From Hyphomonadaceae bacterium (GTDB taxonomy: Bacteria > Pseudomonadota > Alphaproteobacteria > Caulobacterales > Hyphomonadaceae): DNA of 64,000 nt. Under the pieces are notes generated by a model, which ran no database searches, was not told where the DNA came from, and worked only from the letters and a program-made list of their open reading frames with translations. The position numbers were made by a program, and so were the translations under genes. This document shows, one piece after another, positions 1 to 8,521 of this stretch; position 1 is the stretch's first letter; every line of letters starts with the position of its first letter. Where the stretch lies: positions 1 to 64,000 of the forward strand of contig JAUYPV010000049.1 in NCBI GenBank assembly GCA_030697555.1, written 5' to 3'.

Positions 1-1
1 G

Positions 2-316
2 CAGCTGGAAGCGCTGGGCAACCCGATCCGGCTGAAGGTCTATCGTCTGCTGGTGCGGGCGGGCGTCGATGGCCTGCCCGTAGGCGCAATCCAGGACAAG
101 GTGGGAATGGCCGCATCTTCTCTTTCGCATCACATCAAGCGCCTGGTCGAAACCGGGCTGGTCACGCAGGAACGGCAGGCGACGACGTTGATCTGCCGGG
201 CGAACTATCCGTCAATGACAGCACTGATCGGATACCTGTCGGACGAGTGCTGCGTGGATGGAAAGACCGGCTCTGCGTGCGCCCCGGCCGCGTCCTCGGC
301 GAAGGCGCCGGCATGA
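2..316 (+). CDS. arsR: ArsR-family metalloregulator, 5' truncated by window edge
   Basis: The reading frame is open from base 2 and ends at 316. The start codon lies before the window. The visible 104 residues begin in the typical ArsR sequence [16 protein letters not shown] and continue through the winged helix-turn-helix ([19 protein letters not shown]), as in SmtB/ArsR repressors. The C-terminus carries two adjacent Cys (ECC) and a further Cys, which could bind As(III); this is inferred. Its stop overlaps the start of arsH, so it is the first visible gene of the ars operon. Known ArsR proteins repress their own operon and release DNA on binding arsenite. The family call is secure; the N-terminal part cannot be assessed. 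Confidence 0.9.
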   Translation, partial: QLEALGNPIRLKVYRLLVRAGVDGLPVGAIQDKVGMAASSLSHHIKRLVETGLVTQERQATTLICRANYPSMTALIGYLSDECCVDGKTGSACAPAASSAKAPA

Positions 317-1032
317 GCGGGCCGCTTGCAAACCTTTCTGCGGTTGTGTCCTCGGCGCTGCGTTTGCCCGATCCTGCGAAGCTTCAGGCGAAGCTGTCGA
401 CGCATCGTCCACGCATCCTGATGCTCTATGGTTCGCTGCGGGAAGTGTCCTACAGCCGCCTGCTCACTCAAGAGGCGGCGCGACTGCTGGAGCATTTCGG
501 AGCGGAGGTGAGAGTGTTCGATCCTGCCGGTCTTCCCCTGCCGGACGATACCGCGGCGAGCCACCCGAAGGTGCAGGAGTTGCGCGCGTTAAGCCAATGG
601 TCTGAGGGGCAGGTGTGGACGAGCCCAGAGCGGCACGGCGCCATGACCGGCGTGATGAAATCACAGATCGACTGGATACCGCTGTCGGTAGGTTCGATCC
701 GGCCGACGCAGGGGCGGACACTGGCGGTAATGCAGGTTTCCGGCGGATCGCAGTCGTTCAACGCAGTCAACCAGATGCGCGTGCTCGGGCGCTGGATGCG
801 GATGATCACGATCCCGAACCAGTCGTCGGTCGCCAAGGCCTACCAGGAATTCGACGCGCACGGCCGCATGAAGCCGTCTTCCTACTATGACCGCGTAGTC
901 GATGTGATGGAGGAGCTGGTGAAATTCACGCTGCTGACGCGCGACATCTCCCCCTACCTGACGGACCGCTACAGCGAGCGCAAGGAAAGCGCAGCAAAAC
1001 TCGAAAAGCGCGTTGCGTTGCAATCGATCTGA
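313..1032 (+). CDS. arsH: ArsH, NADPH-dependent FMN reductase / organoarsenical oxidase
   Basis: The 239-residue product has the flavodoxin-like ArsH signature [10 protein letters not shown] near the N-terminus, which binds the FMN phosphate, and the later motif [13 protein letters not shown]. ArsH enzymes oxidize trivalent methylated or aromatic arsenicals with NADPH/FMN. The ATG at 313 is preferred because it overlaps the arsR stop (ATGA) and begins MSGPLANLS. The frame is open upstream to 247, but those residues lie inside arsR. Length is normal for the family. It sits between arsR and a transporter in a tightly packed operon, so it is probably arsenic-inducible with the rest. Confidence 0.93.
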   Translation: MSGPLANLSAVVSSALRLPDPAKLQAKLSTHRPRILMLYGSLREVSYSRLLTQEAARLLEHFGAEVRVFDPAGLPLPDDTAASHPKVQELRALSQWSEGQVWTSPERHGAMTGVMKSQIDWIPLSVGSIRPTQGRTLAVMQVSGGSQSFNAVNQMRVLGRWMRMITIPNQSSVAKAYQEFDAHGRMKPSSYYDRVVDVMEELVKFTLLTRDISPYLTDRYSERKESAAKLEKRVALQSI

Positions 1033-1051
1033 AGCCGACTGGAGGGGGCGG

Positions 1052-2293
1052 ATGGAACAAGCTGAGATTCCCGCGCCCACGCCGCGCCGATGGCGGCCGA
1101 GCCGCACCGTCTTCATTTCGGCGCTGGGCGTTGGCCAGATCTGTTCGTGGGGATCCCTCTACTACGCCTTTCCGCTGATCGCCGAGCAGATCGAGCGCGA
1201 CATGGGCTGGAGCCGGACATCGCTCTATGGCGCGGCGACGGCCGGGCTATTGCTCGCTGCGGTGGCGTCGTTTCCGATCGGCCGCGCGATCGATGGCGGC
1301 CGCGGGCGGCTGATCATGGCGGGGGGATCGGTGCTTGCCGGCCTGCTGTTGCTGGCCTGGTCACAGGTTGGCGATCTGATCGGGCTGTATGCGATTGTCG
1401 GCCTTCTCGGCGCGCTTCAGGCCGCGACGCTGTACGAGCCAGCTTTCGCCGTGGTCGCGCGACGATTTGGCGCCGGAGAGGCGCGGCCGGCGATCACGGC
1501 GCTCACCCTGTGGGGCGGCTTTGCCTCGACAGTGTTCATTCCACTGATCCAGCTGCTGATCGACACGACAGGCTGGCGCGGAACGCTGGCGGTGCTGGGA
1601 GTGATAAACCTTGCTCTTTGCGCCGGCCTCTACTGGGCCGTCATCGACCCGCGGGCGGAAGCGGCGCGCGGCGATGAGGCTGCACCCCGGCAGACGAAGC
1701 CGACGCATGTACGCGACGCGTTGAAGTCGCCGGTGTTCTGGACGCTGGCGCTGGCCTTCACGGCGCACGCCGCCGCGTTCACGGCTTTCACCTTTCACCT
1801 CTATCCCCTGCTGCTCGAGCGTGGGTTTTCTACCGGCGCCATAGTGGCCGCGATGGCGCTGATCGGGCCTGCGCAGGTCGGAGGGCGGATCGCCATCACC
1901 ATGCTGGCGGCGAAGGCTTCGATGCGTCGGATCGGGTCTTTCGTCGTGCTGGGGTTTCCCATCGGATTTGCAGCGCTGATCTTCCTGCCGCCGAGTTTCG
2001 TGCTGATCATGGCCGTGACCGTACTCTACGGCGCCGCCAACGGAATCCTTACCATCGTGCGCGGCGCGGCCGTGCCCGAAATGCTGACCCGCAACAGCTA
2101 TGGCGCTGTCATGGGCGCAATGAACATACCCGCCACGATTGCACGAGCGCTGGCGCCGGTCGGCGCCGCGACTTTGTGGTCGATGTCGGGATCCTACGAC
2201 CTCGTTCTCATCGGCATTCTCTTAGGCGCCTTCGTGCTGGCCGCCGGTTTCTGGTCGGCGGCGATGCTCTCGCGCAGGAGCGAAATGTCATGA
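1052..2293 (+). CDS. MFS transporter in ars operon
   Basis: The 413-residue polytopic protein has about twelve hydrophobic segments and typical major facilitator loops, such as GRAIDGGRGRL after helix 2-3. The ATG at 1052 follows an AG-rich stretch (GGAGGGGGCGG) that can serve as ribosome binding site. Its stop overlaps the aqpS start by four bases, so the two are translationally coupled. MFS proteins in ars operons include the ArsJ organoarsenical exporter, but ArsJ normally accompanies a GAPDH gene and none is visible here. Arsenical or thiol-conjugate efflux is therefore only inferred from context. The MFS fold is secure; the substrate is unknown. Confidence 0.85.
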   Translation: MEQAEIPAPTPRRWRPSRTVFISALGVGQICSWGSLYYAFPLIAEQIERDMGWSRTSLYGAATAGLLLAAVASFPIGRAIDGGRGRLIMAGGSVLAGLLLLAWSQVGDLIGLYAIVGLLGALQAATLYEPAFAVVARRFGAGEARPAITALTLWGGFASTVFIPLIQLLIDTTGWRGTLAVLGVINLALCAGLYWAVIDPRAEAARGDEAAPRQTKPTHVRDALKSPVFWTLALAFTAHAAAFTAFTFHLYPLLLERGFSTGAIVAAMALIGPAQVGGRIAITMLAAKASMRRIGSFVVLGFPIGFAALIFLPPSFVLIMAVTVLYGAANGILTIVRGAAVPEMLTRNSYGAVMGAMNIPATIARALAPVGAATLWSMSGSYDLVLIGILLGAFVLAAGFWSAAMLSRRSEMS

Positions 2294-2961
2294 CCGCGAA
2301 CCTCCCCCGGCGCGTCCTGGCCGAAGCGCTTGGATCGCTGTTGCTGGCGGCGACGGTGATCGGATCGGGCATCCTCGCCAGCAGACTGGCCGGGGGCAAT
2401 GATGCGGTGGCCCTGCTCGGCAATACGGCAGCGACAGGCGCGATGCTGTTCGTCCTGATCACGGCGCTGGGCCCGGTGTCAGGCGCCCATTTCAATCCGG
2501 CGGTGACGATGGTGATGGTGCTCCGCCGTGAACTAGGCCCCGGCTCTGCCGCCTTCTTCGTGCTGGCGCAGGTTGGCGGCTGCATCCTCGGCGCATGGCT
2601 GGCGCATGCGATGTTCGAACTGCCGGTCCTGCAGACATCGACGCACGTTCGCGCTGGGCCGGCCCAGATGATCAGTGAGGCCTCGGCGACGTTTGCGCTT
2701 GTGTTCGCCATCCTGTTCGTGTCGCGCTGGCGGCGCGAGGCCGTTCCGGCAGCGGTCGCGCTCGTCATCACGGCGGGGTACTGGTGGACGGCGAGCACGT
2801 CCTTCGCCAATCCGGCGATAACCGTGGCGCGGGCGCTGAGCGACACGTTTGCGGGCGTTCGTCCGCAGGACGTTCCGGGCTTTGTCGTCGGGCAGATTGC
2901 GGGCGCACTGCTCGCGTGGGCGACCAGTCTCGTGCTTCTTCCGAAAGGAGATCGCTCATGA
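2290..2961 (+). CDS. aqpS: AqpS-type aquaglyceroporin, arsenite channel
   Basis: The 223-residue membrane protein of the MIP family has six predicted membrane segments and two NPA half-helix motifs, HFNPAV near residue 73 and FANPAI near residue 177. In Sinorhizobium meliloti an aquaporin in the same setting (arsR-aqpS-arsC-arsH) lets As(III) leave the cell after ArsC reduction, replacing an ArsB/Acr3 pump. No arsB or acr3 gene is visible, which supports the same downhill-efflux role here. It overlaps both the preceding MFS gene and the following arsC by four bases. Confidence 0.93.
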   Translation: MTANLPRRVLAEALGSLLLAATVIGSGILASRLAGGNDAVALLGNTAATGAMLFVLITALGPVSGAHFNPAVTMVMVLRRELGPGSAAFFVLAQVGGCILGAWLAHAMFELPVLQTSTHVRAGPAQMISEASATFALVFAILFVSRWRREAVPAAVALVITAGYWWTASTSFANPAITVARALSDTFAGVRPQDVPGFVVGQIAGALLAWATSLVLLPKGDRS

Positions 2962-3392
2962 GCGATGCGTTTCCGGTTGTGATCCACCACAACCCCGAGT
3001 GCGGCACGTCGCGCAACGTGCTGGAGATCATCAGGGCCGCCGGCTATGCCCCGACCGTGATCCCCTATCTCGACACCGGGTGGACGAGGCCGCAGCTTCT
3101 GGCGCTGTTCGCCGCAGCCGGGCTGACGCCCCGCACGGCCTTGCGCGAAACGAAATCGCCTGCAGCCGAGCTTGGCCTCCTCGATCCGGCGGTTGAAGAC
3201 GAGGCCATCCTGGCGGCGATGCTAGTTCATCCGGTGCTGGTGAACCGGCCGATCGTCGCCAGCCCCAAGGGCGTCCGGCTTTGCCGCCCCAGCGAAATGG
3301 TTTTCGATCTGCTCGACCGGCTGCCGACAGGTCCGCTCGCCAAGGAAGATGGCCAGGTGATCATAGACGCCGAAGGCCGCCGGCTTGTCTGA
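2958..3392 (+). CDS. arsC: Arsenate reductase, glutaredoxin-coupled ArsC
   Basis: The 144-residue protein begins MSDAFPVVIHHNPECGTSRN and carries the catalytic HNPxCGTSR motif with the nucleophilic Cys near residue 15. It also has the later LVNRPIV segment whose Arg contacts arsenate in the E. coli R773-type family. It reduces As(V) to As(III) using glutathione and glutaredoxin. It is the last gene of the operon and overlaps aqpS by four bases. Its last 67 or so codons plus 20 bases downstream are repeated at 10210-10430, about 95% identical, next to the envelope cluster. Confidence 0.95.
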   Translation: MSDAFPVVIHHNPECGTSRNVLEIIRAAGYAPTVIPYLDTGWTRPQLLALFAAAGLTPRTALRETKSPAAELGLLDPAVEDEAILAAMLVHPVLVNRPIVASPKGVRLCRPSEMVFDLLDRLPTGPLAKEDGQVIIDAEGRRLV

Positions 3393-3412
3393 TGCGAAAA
3401 GCTGAGTTCGAG
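3192..3412 (+). repeat. Left copy of 221-bp arsC 3'-end direct repeat
   Basis: These 221 bases, the 3' end of arsC plus 20 bases past its stop, recur at 10210-10430 in the same orientation with about 12 substitutions and no gaps by eye. Several changes are synonymous third-position changes and the reading frame is kept, so the second copy is probably from a related ars operon rather than a very recent duplication. The pair brackets the envelope cluster. Confidence 0.9.
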
Positions 3413-3454
3413 TTCGAGGACTCGCCCAGAGATCAAGAATCTCTGGTCTTTCGC

Positions 3455-3678
3455 GACAAATCGATAACCCACGCCGGCCTCCGTAAGGATGCGCTTGGGT
3501 TGATCTGGATTGGCTTCGATCTTCTGGCGAAGGTGGCGGATGTGGACGCGCAGCGCTTGGACATCCGCGTCAGATCCCTCCCACGCCATGGTCAGGAGAT
3601 GCCGGTGGGTCAGCACCTTGCCGGCGCCGACGGCACGATCGATGATCGCGAGCGCTTCGGGCCCTACGCTAAGGCCTT
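3455..3678 (-). pseudogene. C-terminal relic of a KdpE-like response regulator
   Basis: On the minus strand this frame encodes the end of an OmpR/KdpE winged-helix output domain. It contains GKVLTHRHLL, the helix VQALRVHIRHLRQKI and the terminal TEAGVGYRFV, all characteristic of KdpE. The receiver domain and the first part of the DNA-binding domain are missing. The upstream end runs into the stop region of the kinase-like gene at 3664, and the original stop is lost so that the frame runs on into the arsC repeat. It is a dead fragment left at a junction. Confidence 0.75.
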
Positions 3679-5130
3679 GGCCCCATCAAGTATGCTGCGT
3701 GCGCGCAGGAGGAAGGCGACAACCTTCTTTGGATGGTCAAGGTGAAGCGGCAGCATGGAGAGGAAGAGCGAGGCCTCGCCCAAGCGGATAGCCAGAAGAT
3801 CTTGAGTCTTGGACACTCTATGCTCAAACTCGCGTTTGAACTCGTTCGGAGCCGTTTGTTTTAGCGCCAGCTCGTGCTCGGCACGCTCGTTCAGCTTCAC
3901 CTCGAACAGCATGTTGTTGATATAGTCGTAGTCGCCAAGGATGGAGTGCGACAGCTTGCAATAGTCATACAGTGAGTGAGTCCAAAGCTGATCCTCGGTT
4001 GTGGCGCCTTTTGGATCGATCAGCTTCATTGTCGATGTGACCGGGTCGTAAAGGATGTTCGACAAACATGGATCGCCGTGGCCAATAACCATCTCGCCCG
4101 CGGAAACGCGCCGCCAGTTCGCACGCACAAGCGAGAGATAGTCCTCGTAGGCGCCTACAACGCGCTCACCGCCGGGGCTGTTGGAAAGACCTCTGATTAT
4201 TTGCGCGCCAGTTGCGCTGCCGAGCAACTGCTCCCACCGTTCTCGAACCTTAGTGATAAATAAACTTTCGGCCACAGCCTCGAGCTGGTCACGTCGCGCG
4301 GGTCGGCTCGGGCGAGAACTCAAGAATTGCAACGAACGCGACAGAAACTCCGAGAAATCTTCCGAACTCCAGGCATTGTGCGCCCACTGGAAGGCCGCGT
4401 CAGCAAAGCGATAGCGCAGCATCTTGTATTCCGCGCCATCCGCATCCTCTCGGTAGTCATAAGCGCCAACCATCCACGGTTTCATGGACGTCGGGATCAG
4501 CGAATAATAGTCGTGCTCAGCTTTTATCTTGGCCTTGTTGGCCGAGCGTTTGCGGTAGGTGAGAGCGTCGAACGAGACGTCGTTGAACGCGCGGGCCGTA
4601 GTCGAGCCTGCAATGAACTGGAGAAGCGAAGGTAGCTCACCGATATCCAGCAGTGGCGTTTCTCCGGCGAGTTCGACAGCGACCTCGTCTGCCCCATCTG
4701 TTTTGTGCAGCGGCGCAGTGCGGAACTCGTTCCAGCGATCCTGTAGCGCCTCGATGGTCGGAAAATATCGAAAAAGTGCATGGCGCCGACGATCGACCAC
4801 CGCCCTGTCGGAGTATGGAACGCGCATGATAATCTGTTGGAGCGCGTAACTATCCAGAACAGCGCCACGCGCCGCCATCATGAGCACACCACTGCCTCGG
4901 CGCATCGAAGGCAGTGTTGAAGAAATACTTTCGAGATTGGCGCCCGGTTCGATTATCGTCAGTCTATGCCGCGCCCAGTCTGGCAGCGCAGATACGAAAT
5001 GTTCCGTGACCGACCGGCCGCGCACGTGAAGGCTGCCGTACCGACGCACGCCGGTATAGCGGCTAAGCCGGTCGGCTACCCACTCACGATCATCGTAGAT
5101 GATCATGGGATGCATTTCGGCCTCAGGCAT
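3664..5130 (-). CDS. APH/choline-kinase-like phosphotransferase
   Basis: The 488-residue protein is unfamiliar in its first half but has a clear kinase-like core near residues 345-375. It shows the catalytic-loop pattern HGDPCLSN (HxDxxxxN) and the metal-binding LIDPKG. These motifs belong to the aminoglycoside phosphotransferase/choline kinase/LicA superfamily. Its partners (sugar or alcohol nucleotidyltransferase, HAD phosphatase, GT2, GtrA) suggest it phosphorylates a small hydroxylated compound for envelope decoration rather than conferring drug resistance; this is inference. The start overlaps the end of the YbhN-like gene by eight bases. The stop lies within a few bases of the kdpE relic. 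Confidence 0.7.
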   Translation of the reverse strand: MPEAEMHPMIIYDDREWVADRLSRYTGVRRYGSLHVRGRSVTEHFVSALPDWARHRLTIIEPGANLESISSTLPSMRRGSGVLMMAARGAVLDSYALQQIIMRVPYSDRAVVDRRRHALFRYFPTIEALQDRWNEFRTAPLHKTDGADEVAVELAGETPLLDIGELPSLLQFIAGSTTARAFNDVSFDALTYRKRSANKAKIKAEHDYYSLIPTSMKPWMVGAYDYREDADGAEYKMLRYRFADAAFQWAHNAWSSEDFSEFLSRSLQFLSSRPSRPARRDQLEAVAESLFITKVRERWEQLLGSATGAQIIRGLSNSPGGERVVGAYEDYLSLVRANWRRVSAGEMVIGHGDPCLSNILYDPVTSTMKLIDPKGATTEDQLWTHSLYDYCKLSHSILGDYDYINNMLFEVKLNERAEHELALKQTAPNEFKREFEHRVSKTQDLLAIRLGEASLFLSMLPLHLDHPKKVVAFLLRARSILDGAKALA

Positions 5131-5869
5131 GTCTGAACCGCCATCTCTTCATGACGACGCCGCCTAGGATAGCGACGCCAATGAGTGTGAATGCGGCAAA
5201 CACCGGCGTGCGCTGCGCCAAGGCCTCCCGCTGATCAGAAAGGAGCACCGCGATCAAATCTGCCCCGGCCCCCGCGGTCGAGCCCCAAAAAATGACTGCC
5301 ATGAACTCTAGCGACCAGATCAGAAGACTGATCAGCAGCGTCAGGGAAAATCGGCCGGTGAGGAGCCGCCTCACCTGCGCCATCGCGAGCTCAACCTGAT
5401 GCACCACTTTAAGAGCAAAAAGCCCCTTCGGGGTTCGACTGCGTAGAACGAGATGGTTGCGCAGAAACGGAATGATTTCGACCAGTATCCATCCGCCCAG
5501 GGCGCAAGCGGAGATGAAGCCACCCGTTATGCTCAGCGTAACTATCGCTTCGCGTGCAACCGGCAGGAAGAGCGACAGGCCGATCACCAAAATGACCAGC
5601 GCAACCGCATCGCTCAGGCGCTCAATCAACCAGATGCCGCCTCCGCCGAACGGAGATTTGACGGCAATGCTGAATCCAGCAAGGCGCGGAATTTCACCAA
5701 TCTTGAATGGAATGATCGCACTTGCCCACACAGTCAGGCAGTGCGCAGCCACCAGGCGCGCCCCGCCCCGACGGTCGCCAAGGCTTAGAACGTAAAGTCT
5801 TAGGCAACGGAAGACGTGCGCCCCAAAATAGAGCGCAAGAGCGACTAGAGAGGAAAAGCCATACGACAT
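5123..5869 (-). CDS. YbhN/lysylphosphatidylglycerol synthase TM-domain family membrane protein
   Basis: The 248-residue integral membrane protein has about six to seven hydrophobic helices. It contains the conserved patch FKIGEIPRLAGF followed by GGGIWLIERLSDAVAL, which matches the R..D signature of the UPF0104 (YbhN, AglD, LPG synthase TM) family. Family members act as flippases or lipid-linked glycosylation partners in the inner membrane. In this operon it follows a dolichyl-phosphate-mannose-type glycosyltransferase and GtrA, so a role in moving or using a lipid-linked sugar is likely. It overlaps the kinase-like gene by eight bases and starts 24 bases after the GT2 stop. Confidence 0.75.
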   Translation of the reverse strand: MSYGFSSLVALALYFGAHVFRCLRLYVLSLGDRRGGARLVAAHCLTVWASAIIPFKIGEIPRLAGFSIAVKSPFGGGGIWLIERLSDAVALVILVIGLSLFLPVAREAIVTLSITGGFISACALGGWILVEIIPFLRNHLVLRSRTPKGLFALKVVHQVELAMAQVRRLLTGRFSLTLLISLLIWSLEFMAVIFWGSTAGAGADLIAVLLSDQREALAQRTPVFAAFTLIGVAILGGVVMKRWRFRHA

Positions 5870-5893
5870 ACGCTTTCGACCGCCCTCTGCGGT

Positions 5894-6751
5894 CTACCCC
5901 TCATGAACAACGTCGGAGCGATAAAACTCTCGCGGTGTGGCGCGATGATCGCCTGCAAAGAACACGCCCGAATTGCCTGCGCGGCGCACGAGCAAGCCCA
6001 GCACACGAAGCGCTTGGCTGACGAGCTTGACGTTGGAACGCTGATCCACCTCTCGCCATGAGATGGGGAAGAACCGGACGTCCTGTTGCTTGAACATGGA
6101 CCAAAGCAGCATGACGTAGTTGAAAGTAAGATCGTCTGGAAATCGCTCTATGGTCGTGAGGTCTAGCTTCGATACCCGATATAGATTCAGACCGGACCCG
6201 AGATCAGTGACGCGCCGGCCCGCGACCGCGCTGAACAGCCCATTGTAAACCACGTTGCCAAACGTCCGCAGCATAGAATAGCCCTGCCGGTTTGACCCGA
6301 GCTCGAAGCGAGAGCCGAGGAAACAGTCGCTCTCAAATGCCTTGCCTGACATGAGATGCGGCAGGACATCGACGACATCCGCCTGGTCATCGCCGTGCAG
6401 GACGAGCAGATAATCCATCCCGGCTTCCTGCGCATGCCGCATCGCAACCTTGTGCGACCCGCCGAGGCCATAGTTGTCGCAGTTCTTGAGGATGATCTTC
6501 CTAAAGTTGCTCGGCAACTTTGCGAACGCTTCCTGCGCCGCAACGATGGTATCGTCCGGTGACCGGTTGTCGACGACGACGACGCGATCGATACAGGCGA
6601 GTTCCGCCTCGCGTCCAGCGAACTGCGCGATCACTCGCCGAATTTGGCTCGCGCAGCGATAGGCCGGAATGAAAACCATCACCCGTGGAGGTGATTCAGC
6701 GATCACCTGCGGTTCCCTATTTGGACGGTTCACCGCCACCTCCTGGGCCAT
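5894..6751 (-). CDS. Glycosyltransferase family 2, dolichyl-phosphate mannose synthase-like
   Basis: The 285-residue protein has a GT-A fold. PRVMVFIPAY opens the Rossmann part, RVVVVDNRSPDDT is the nucleotide-binding loop, and LLVLHGDDQAD contains the metal-binding DxD-like acidic pair. YGLGGSHKVAMRHA matches the family pattern of the polyprenyl-phosphate sugar transferases. It probably transfers a sugar from a nucleotide donor to undecaprenyl phosphate on the cytoplasmic face. It overlaps the GtrA gene by 35 bases, and GT2-GtrA pairs are common in O-antigen or lipid modification loci. Confidence 0.85.
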   Translation of the reverse strand: MAQEVAVNRPNREPQVIAESPPRVMVFIPAYRCASQIRRVIAQFAGREAELACIDRVVVVDNRSPDDTIVAAQEAFAKLPSNFRKIILKNCDNYGLGGSHKVAMRHAQEAGMDYLLVLHGDDQADVVDVLPHLMSGKAFESDCFLGSRFELGSNRQGYSMLRTFGNVVYNGLFSAVAGRRVTDLGSGLNLYRVSKLDLTTIERFPDDLTFNYVMLLWSMFKQQDVRFFPISWREVDQRSNVKLVSQALRVLGLLVRRAGNSGVFFAGDHRATPREFYRSDVVHEG

Positions 6752-7226
6752 GCGGCCTCATGAACCACAAGACGGTCCTCGTGCTGAGATAGTTGGTTAC
6801 GAAATTGAACGGCGTAATGATGATTTTCGCTGCAACGGCGCCGAACGCCCAAGCGCTTAGCGCAGGCAGGCCAGCGACAAGATCGACGAACAGTGAATAG
6901 GCGGAAATCGAGAGAAATTGATAACCGACGTAGACAGCGATCTGCGCCGGCCGCGGGGGACGGCCGCTGGCCGCGGAGTAAATGCAATAGATCGAAAAAG
7001 CGAAGGTAGAGCCTGCAATTGAGCTGACGTAGTTCGCAACGAAAGCGCTCGTCGAGAAGACGTGGACCAACACGCTGAAAGCGCAAAAATCTATCGCCCA
7101 ACCAACGCCCGACCCGAGAACAAACAGAAGCTTCTCGTGCGTCCGAAGAAAACCGACGACGTCGCCAGACGATATCGCCGAAAGGCTTGGCTTCGTTTGC
7201 GGCTTGTCCTGTTTTTGCAGTCGCAT
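6717..7226 (-). CDS. GtrA-family membrane protein (sugar flippase-like)
   Basis: The 169-residue protein has four predicted membrane helices and typical GtrA sequence, FVLGSGVGWAIDFCAFSVL in helix 1 and a C-terminal FVTNYLSTRTVLWF. GtrA proteins are thought to flip undecaprenyl-phosphate sugars across the inner membrane for O-antigen or teichoic acid modification. The ATG at 7226 is chosen because it lies one base after the stop of the nucleotidyltransferase. An in-frame start at 7277 would add 17 residues inside the upstream gene. Confidence 0.85.
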   Translation of the reverse strand: MRLQKQDKPQTKPSLSAISSGDVVGFLRTHEKLLFVLGSGVGWAIDFCAFSVLVHVFSTSAFVANYVSSIAGSTFAFSIYCIYSAASGRPPRPAQIAVYVGYQFLSISAYSLFVDLVAGLPALSAWAFGAVAAKIIITPFNFVTNYLSTRTVLWFMRPHGPGGGGEPSK

Positions 7227-7227
7227 C

Positions 7228-7971
7228 TCACACCACATTGGCTGGTGAAGCCGTAGGGTCGAAATGGACGAGGTCATCCGGCGTGCCCAGTGCGGTTACC
7301 GCTTCTTGAGGAACGTCGTGGAGATAGACTGCTTTTCCGTCGGCTATCAGCCAGTTGTACATCGGAGCGATATACTTCTCGCCAGCCTCGAGGCTTGCTC
7401 CAGGAGCAAAGCAGCCGCGATAGGTTTCGGCATAAAGATCGAAGGAGGAAAAATAGTACAGTCCCAGCGTAGCATTGTCCGAAATGCGCTTCTTCTCGCG
7501 TAGCTCAACAATGCGGCCATCAATTCCGGCGCGCGCGAAGCTCCATTTGTCGCCTGGCGCAGAAAAGCACGGCACCCAACCATATCCGCGGATAGCGGAA
7601 ACGGGCATCGCTTCAGGCGCCACACGGGTGTCGATGTTAAAGATGGCGATTGGATCGGTGCTCTTAAGGAAGGGTTCGGCCAGCATCGCGGTGGTCGCCT
7701 GGCCATCGGTAAGGCCATCGATCTCGACAACCTCGCACGACTTGATTCCAAGCTCGGCGGCGCGTTGCTCAATGAAGGCACGCGCGTTATCGCCACGCTG
7801 GACCACAAAGACGAATGGCGAGCTATGCTCGATGAAACTCTGCAGACTCGAAACGGACCAGTCGAACAGGGAACGCCCACGTGCGCATATCCGATATTTC
7901 GGAACATCATATCCGGCGTCCCGGAATCGCTTTCCCAGACCACCCATTGTTATGATGACCGTGATTTTCAT
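7228..7971 (-). CDS. Sugar/alcohol-phosphate nucleotidyltransferase
   Basis: The 247-residue protein starts MKITVIITMGGLGKRFRDAG, a variant of the GxGxR(L/F) nucleotide-binding loop of the NTP_transferase family. It continues with DVPKYRICARGRSLFDW, where a Lys follows the Pro as in the family, and has IFNIDTRV at the metal-binding Asp. It probably couples a phosphorylated small molecule to a nucleotide. Its start codon overlaps the stop of the HAD phosphatase gene (ATGA). HAD phosphatase, nucleotidyltransferase and kinase together resemble modules that make an activated precursor for capsule or LPS decoration; the precursor is not identifiable. Confidence 0.8.
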   Translation of the reverse strand: MKITVIITMGGLGKRFRDAGYDVPKYRICARGRSLFDWSVSSLQSFIEHSSPFVFVVQRGDNARAFIEQRAAELGIKSCEVVEIDGLTDGQATTAMLAEPFLKSTDPIAIFNIDTRVAPEAMPVSAIRGYGWVPCFSAPGDKWSFARAGIDGRIVELREKKRISDNATLGLYYFSSFDLYAETYRGCFAPGASLEAGEKYIAPMYNWLIADGKAVYLHDVPQEAVTALGTPDDLVHFDPTASPANVV

Positions 7972-8387
7972 GACGCCGTGACGAGCGTGCGCAATTGGCG
8001 ACGTTCACTCTCCAGCAACTGCATGATCTCTTCGTATGACCTGGAGAGAAATTCGCTGGGCCTGATGGAGTTGTCGTCCACGTAGAAACCGCCCTTGCCA
8101 GGCCAGGGCTTTCCGACGTGAATTTCGTCATAAGGAATGTCGTGGCGATCGAGCCACTGGATCAAGGTCTTCAGCGTGTCGGCGTTCAGACGACCAATAT
8201 TGCCGCCGTGGGTGCGCATGTTGCGCGAGGTGGACAGGATGATGTGAAAACCCCGCTTTTTGTATTCGCGGGTGAGTTTGACCACGTCCTGGATCGGCGC
8301 CAAATCGCAATAGGCCTGATCGGATCCCTTGAGCTCGCAGAGCGTGCCATCGACGTCCAGAATGAGACACTTGTTCTCGACTATCAT
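7968..8387 (-). CDS. HAD-superfamily phosphatase, capsule-cluster type
   Basis: The 139-residue small HAD protein has motif I LILDVDGTLC near residues 7-16, motif II LSTSRNM (Ser/Thr), a Lys in HVGKPWPGKGG and motif III YVDDNS. Small HADs of this type occur next to nucleotidyltransferases in capsule clusters and act on phosphorylated intermediates. It is the first gene of a six-gene minus-strand operon running to 3664. The 134 bases between it and the divergent membrane protein gene must hold both promoters; no convincing consensus hexamers stand out. Confidence 0.8.
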   Translation of the reverse strand: MIVENKCLILDVDGTLCELKGSDQAYCDLAPIQDVVKLTREYKKRGFHIILSTSRNMRTHGGNIGRLNADTLKTLIQWLDRHDIPYDEIHVGKPWPGKGGFYVDDNSIRPSEFLSRSYEEIMQLLESERRQLRTLVTAS

Positions 8388-8521
8388 AGTTTAGCCCGTA
8401 CGACCTGAGATGCCGCCCCAAGCCGTCGCGGGTCGCAAACAGTATGCCACACAGACATAGTTAAGAGAGTGACACGGCACGTCTGCTGCATGGCGCAGCC
8501 GCGCGGTCGAAGGGGGCGTCT

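Noticed and set aside
2208-2990. 260-codon minus-strand frame opposite aqpS
   Set aside because: The sequence is low in hydrophobic structure and Thr/Ser/Arg-rich; the plus strand carries the NPA motifs.
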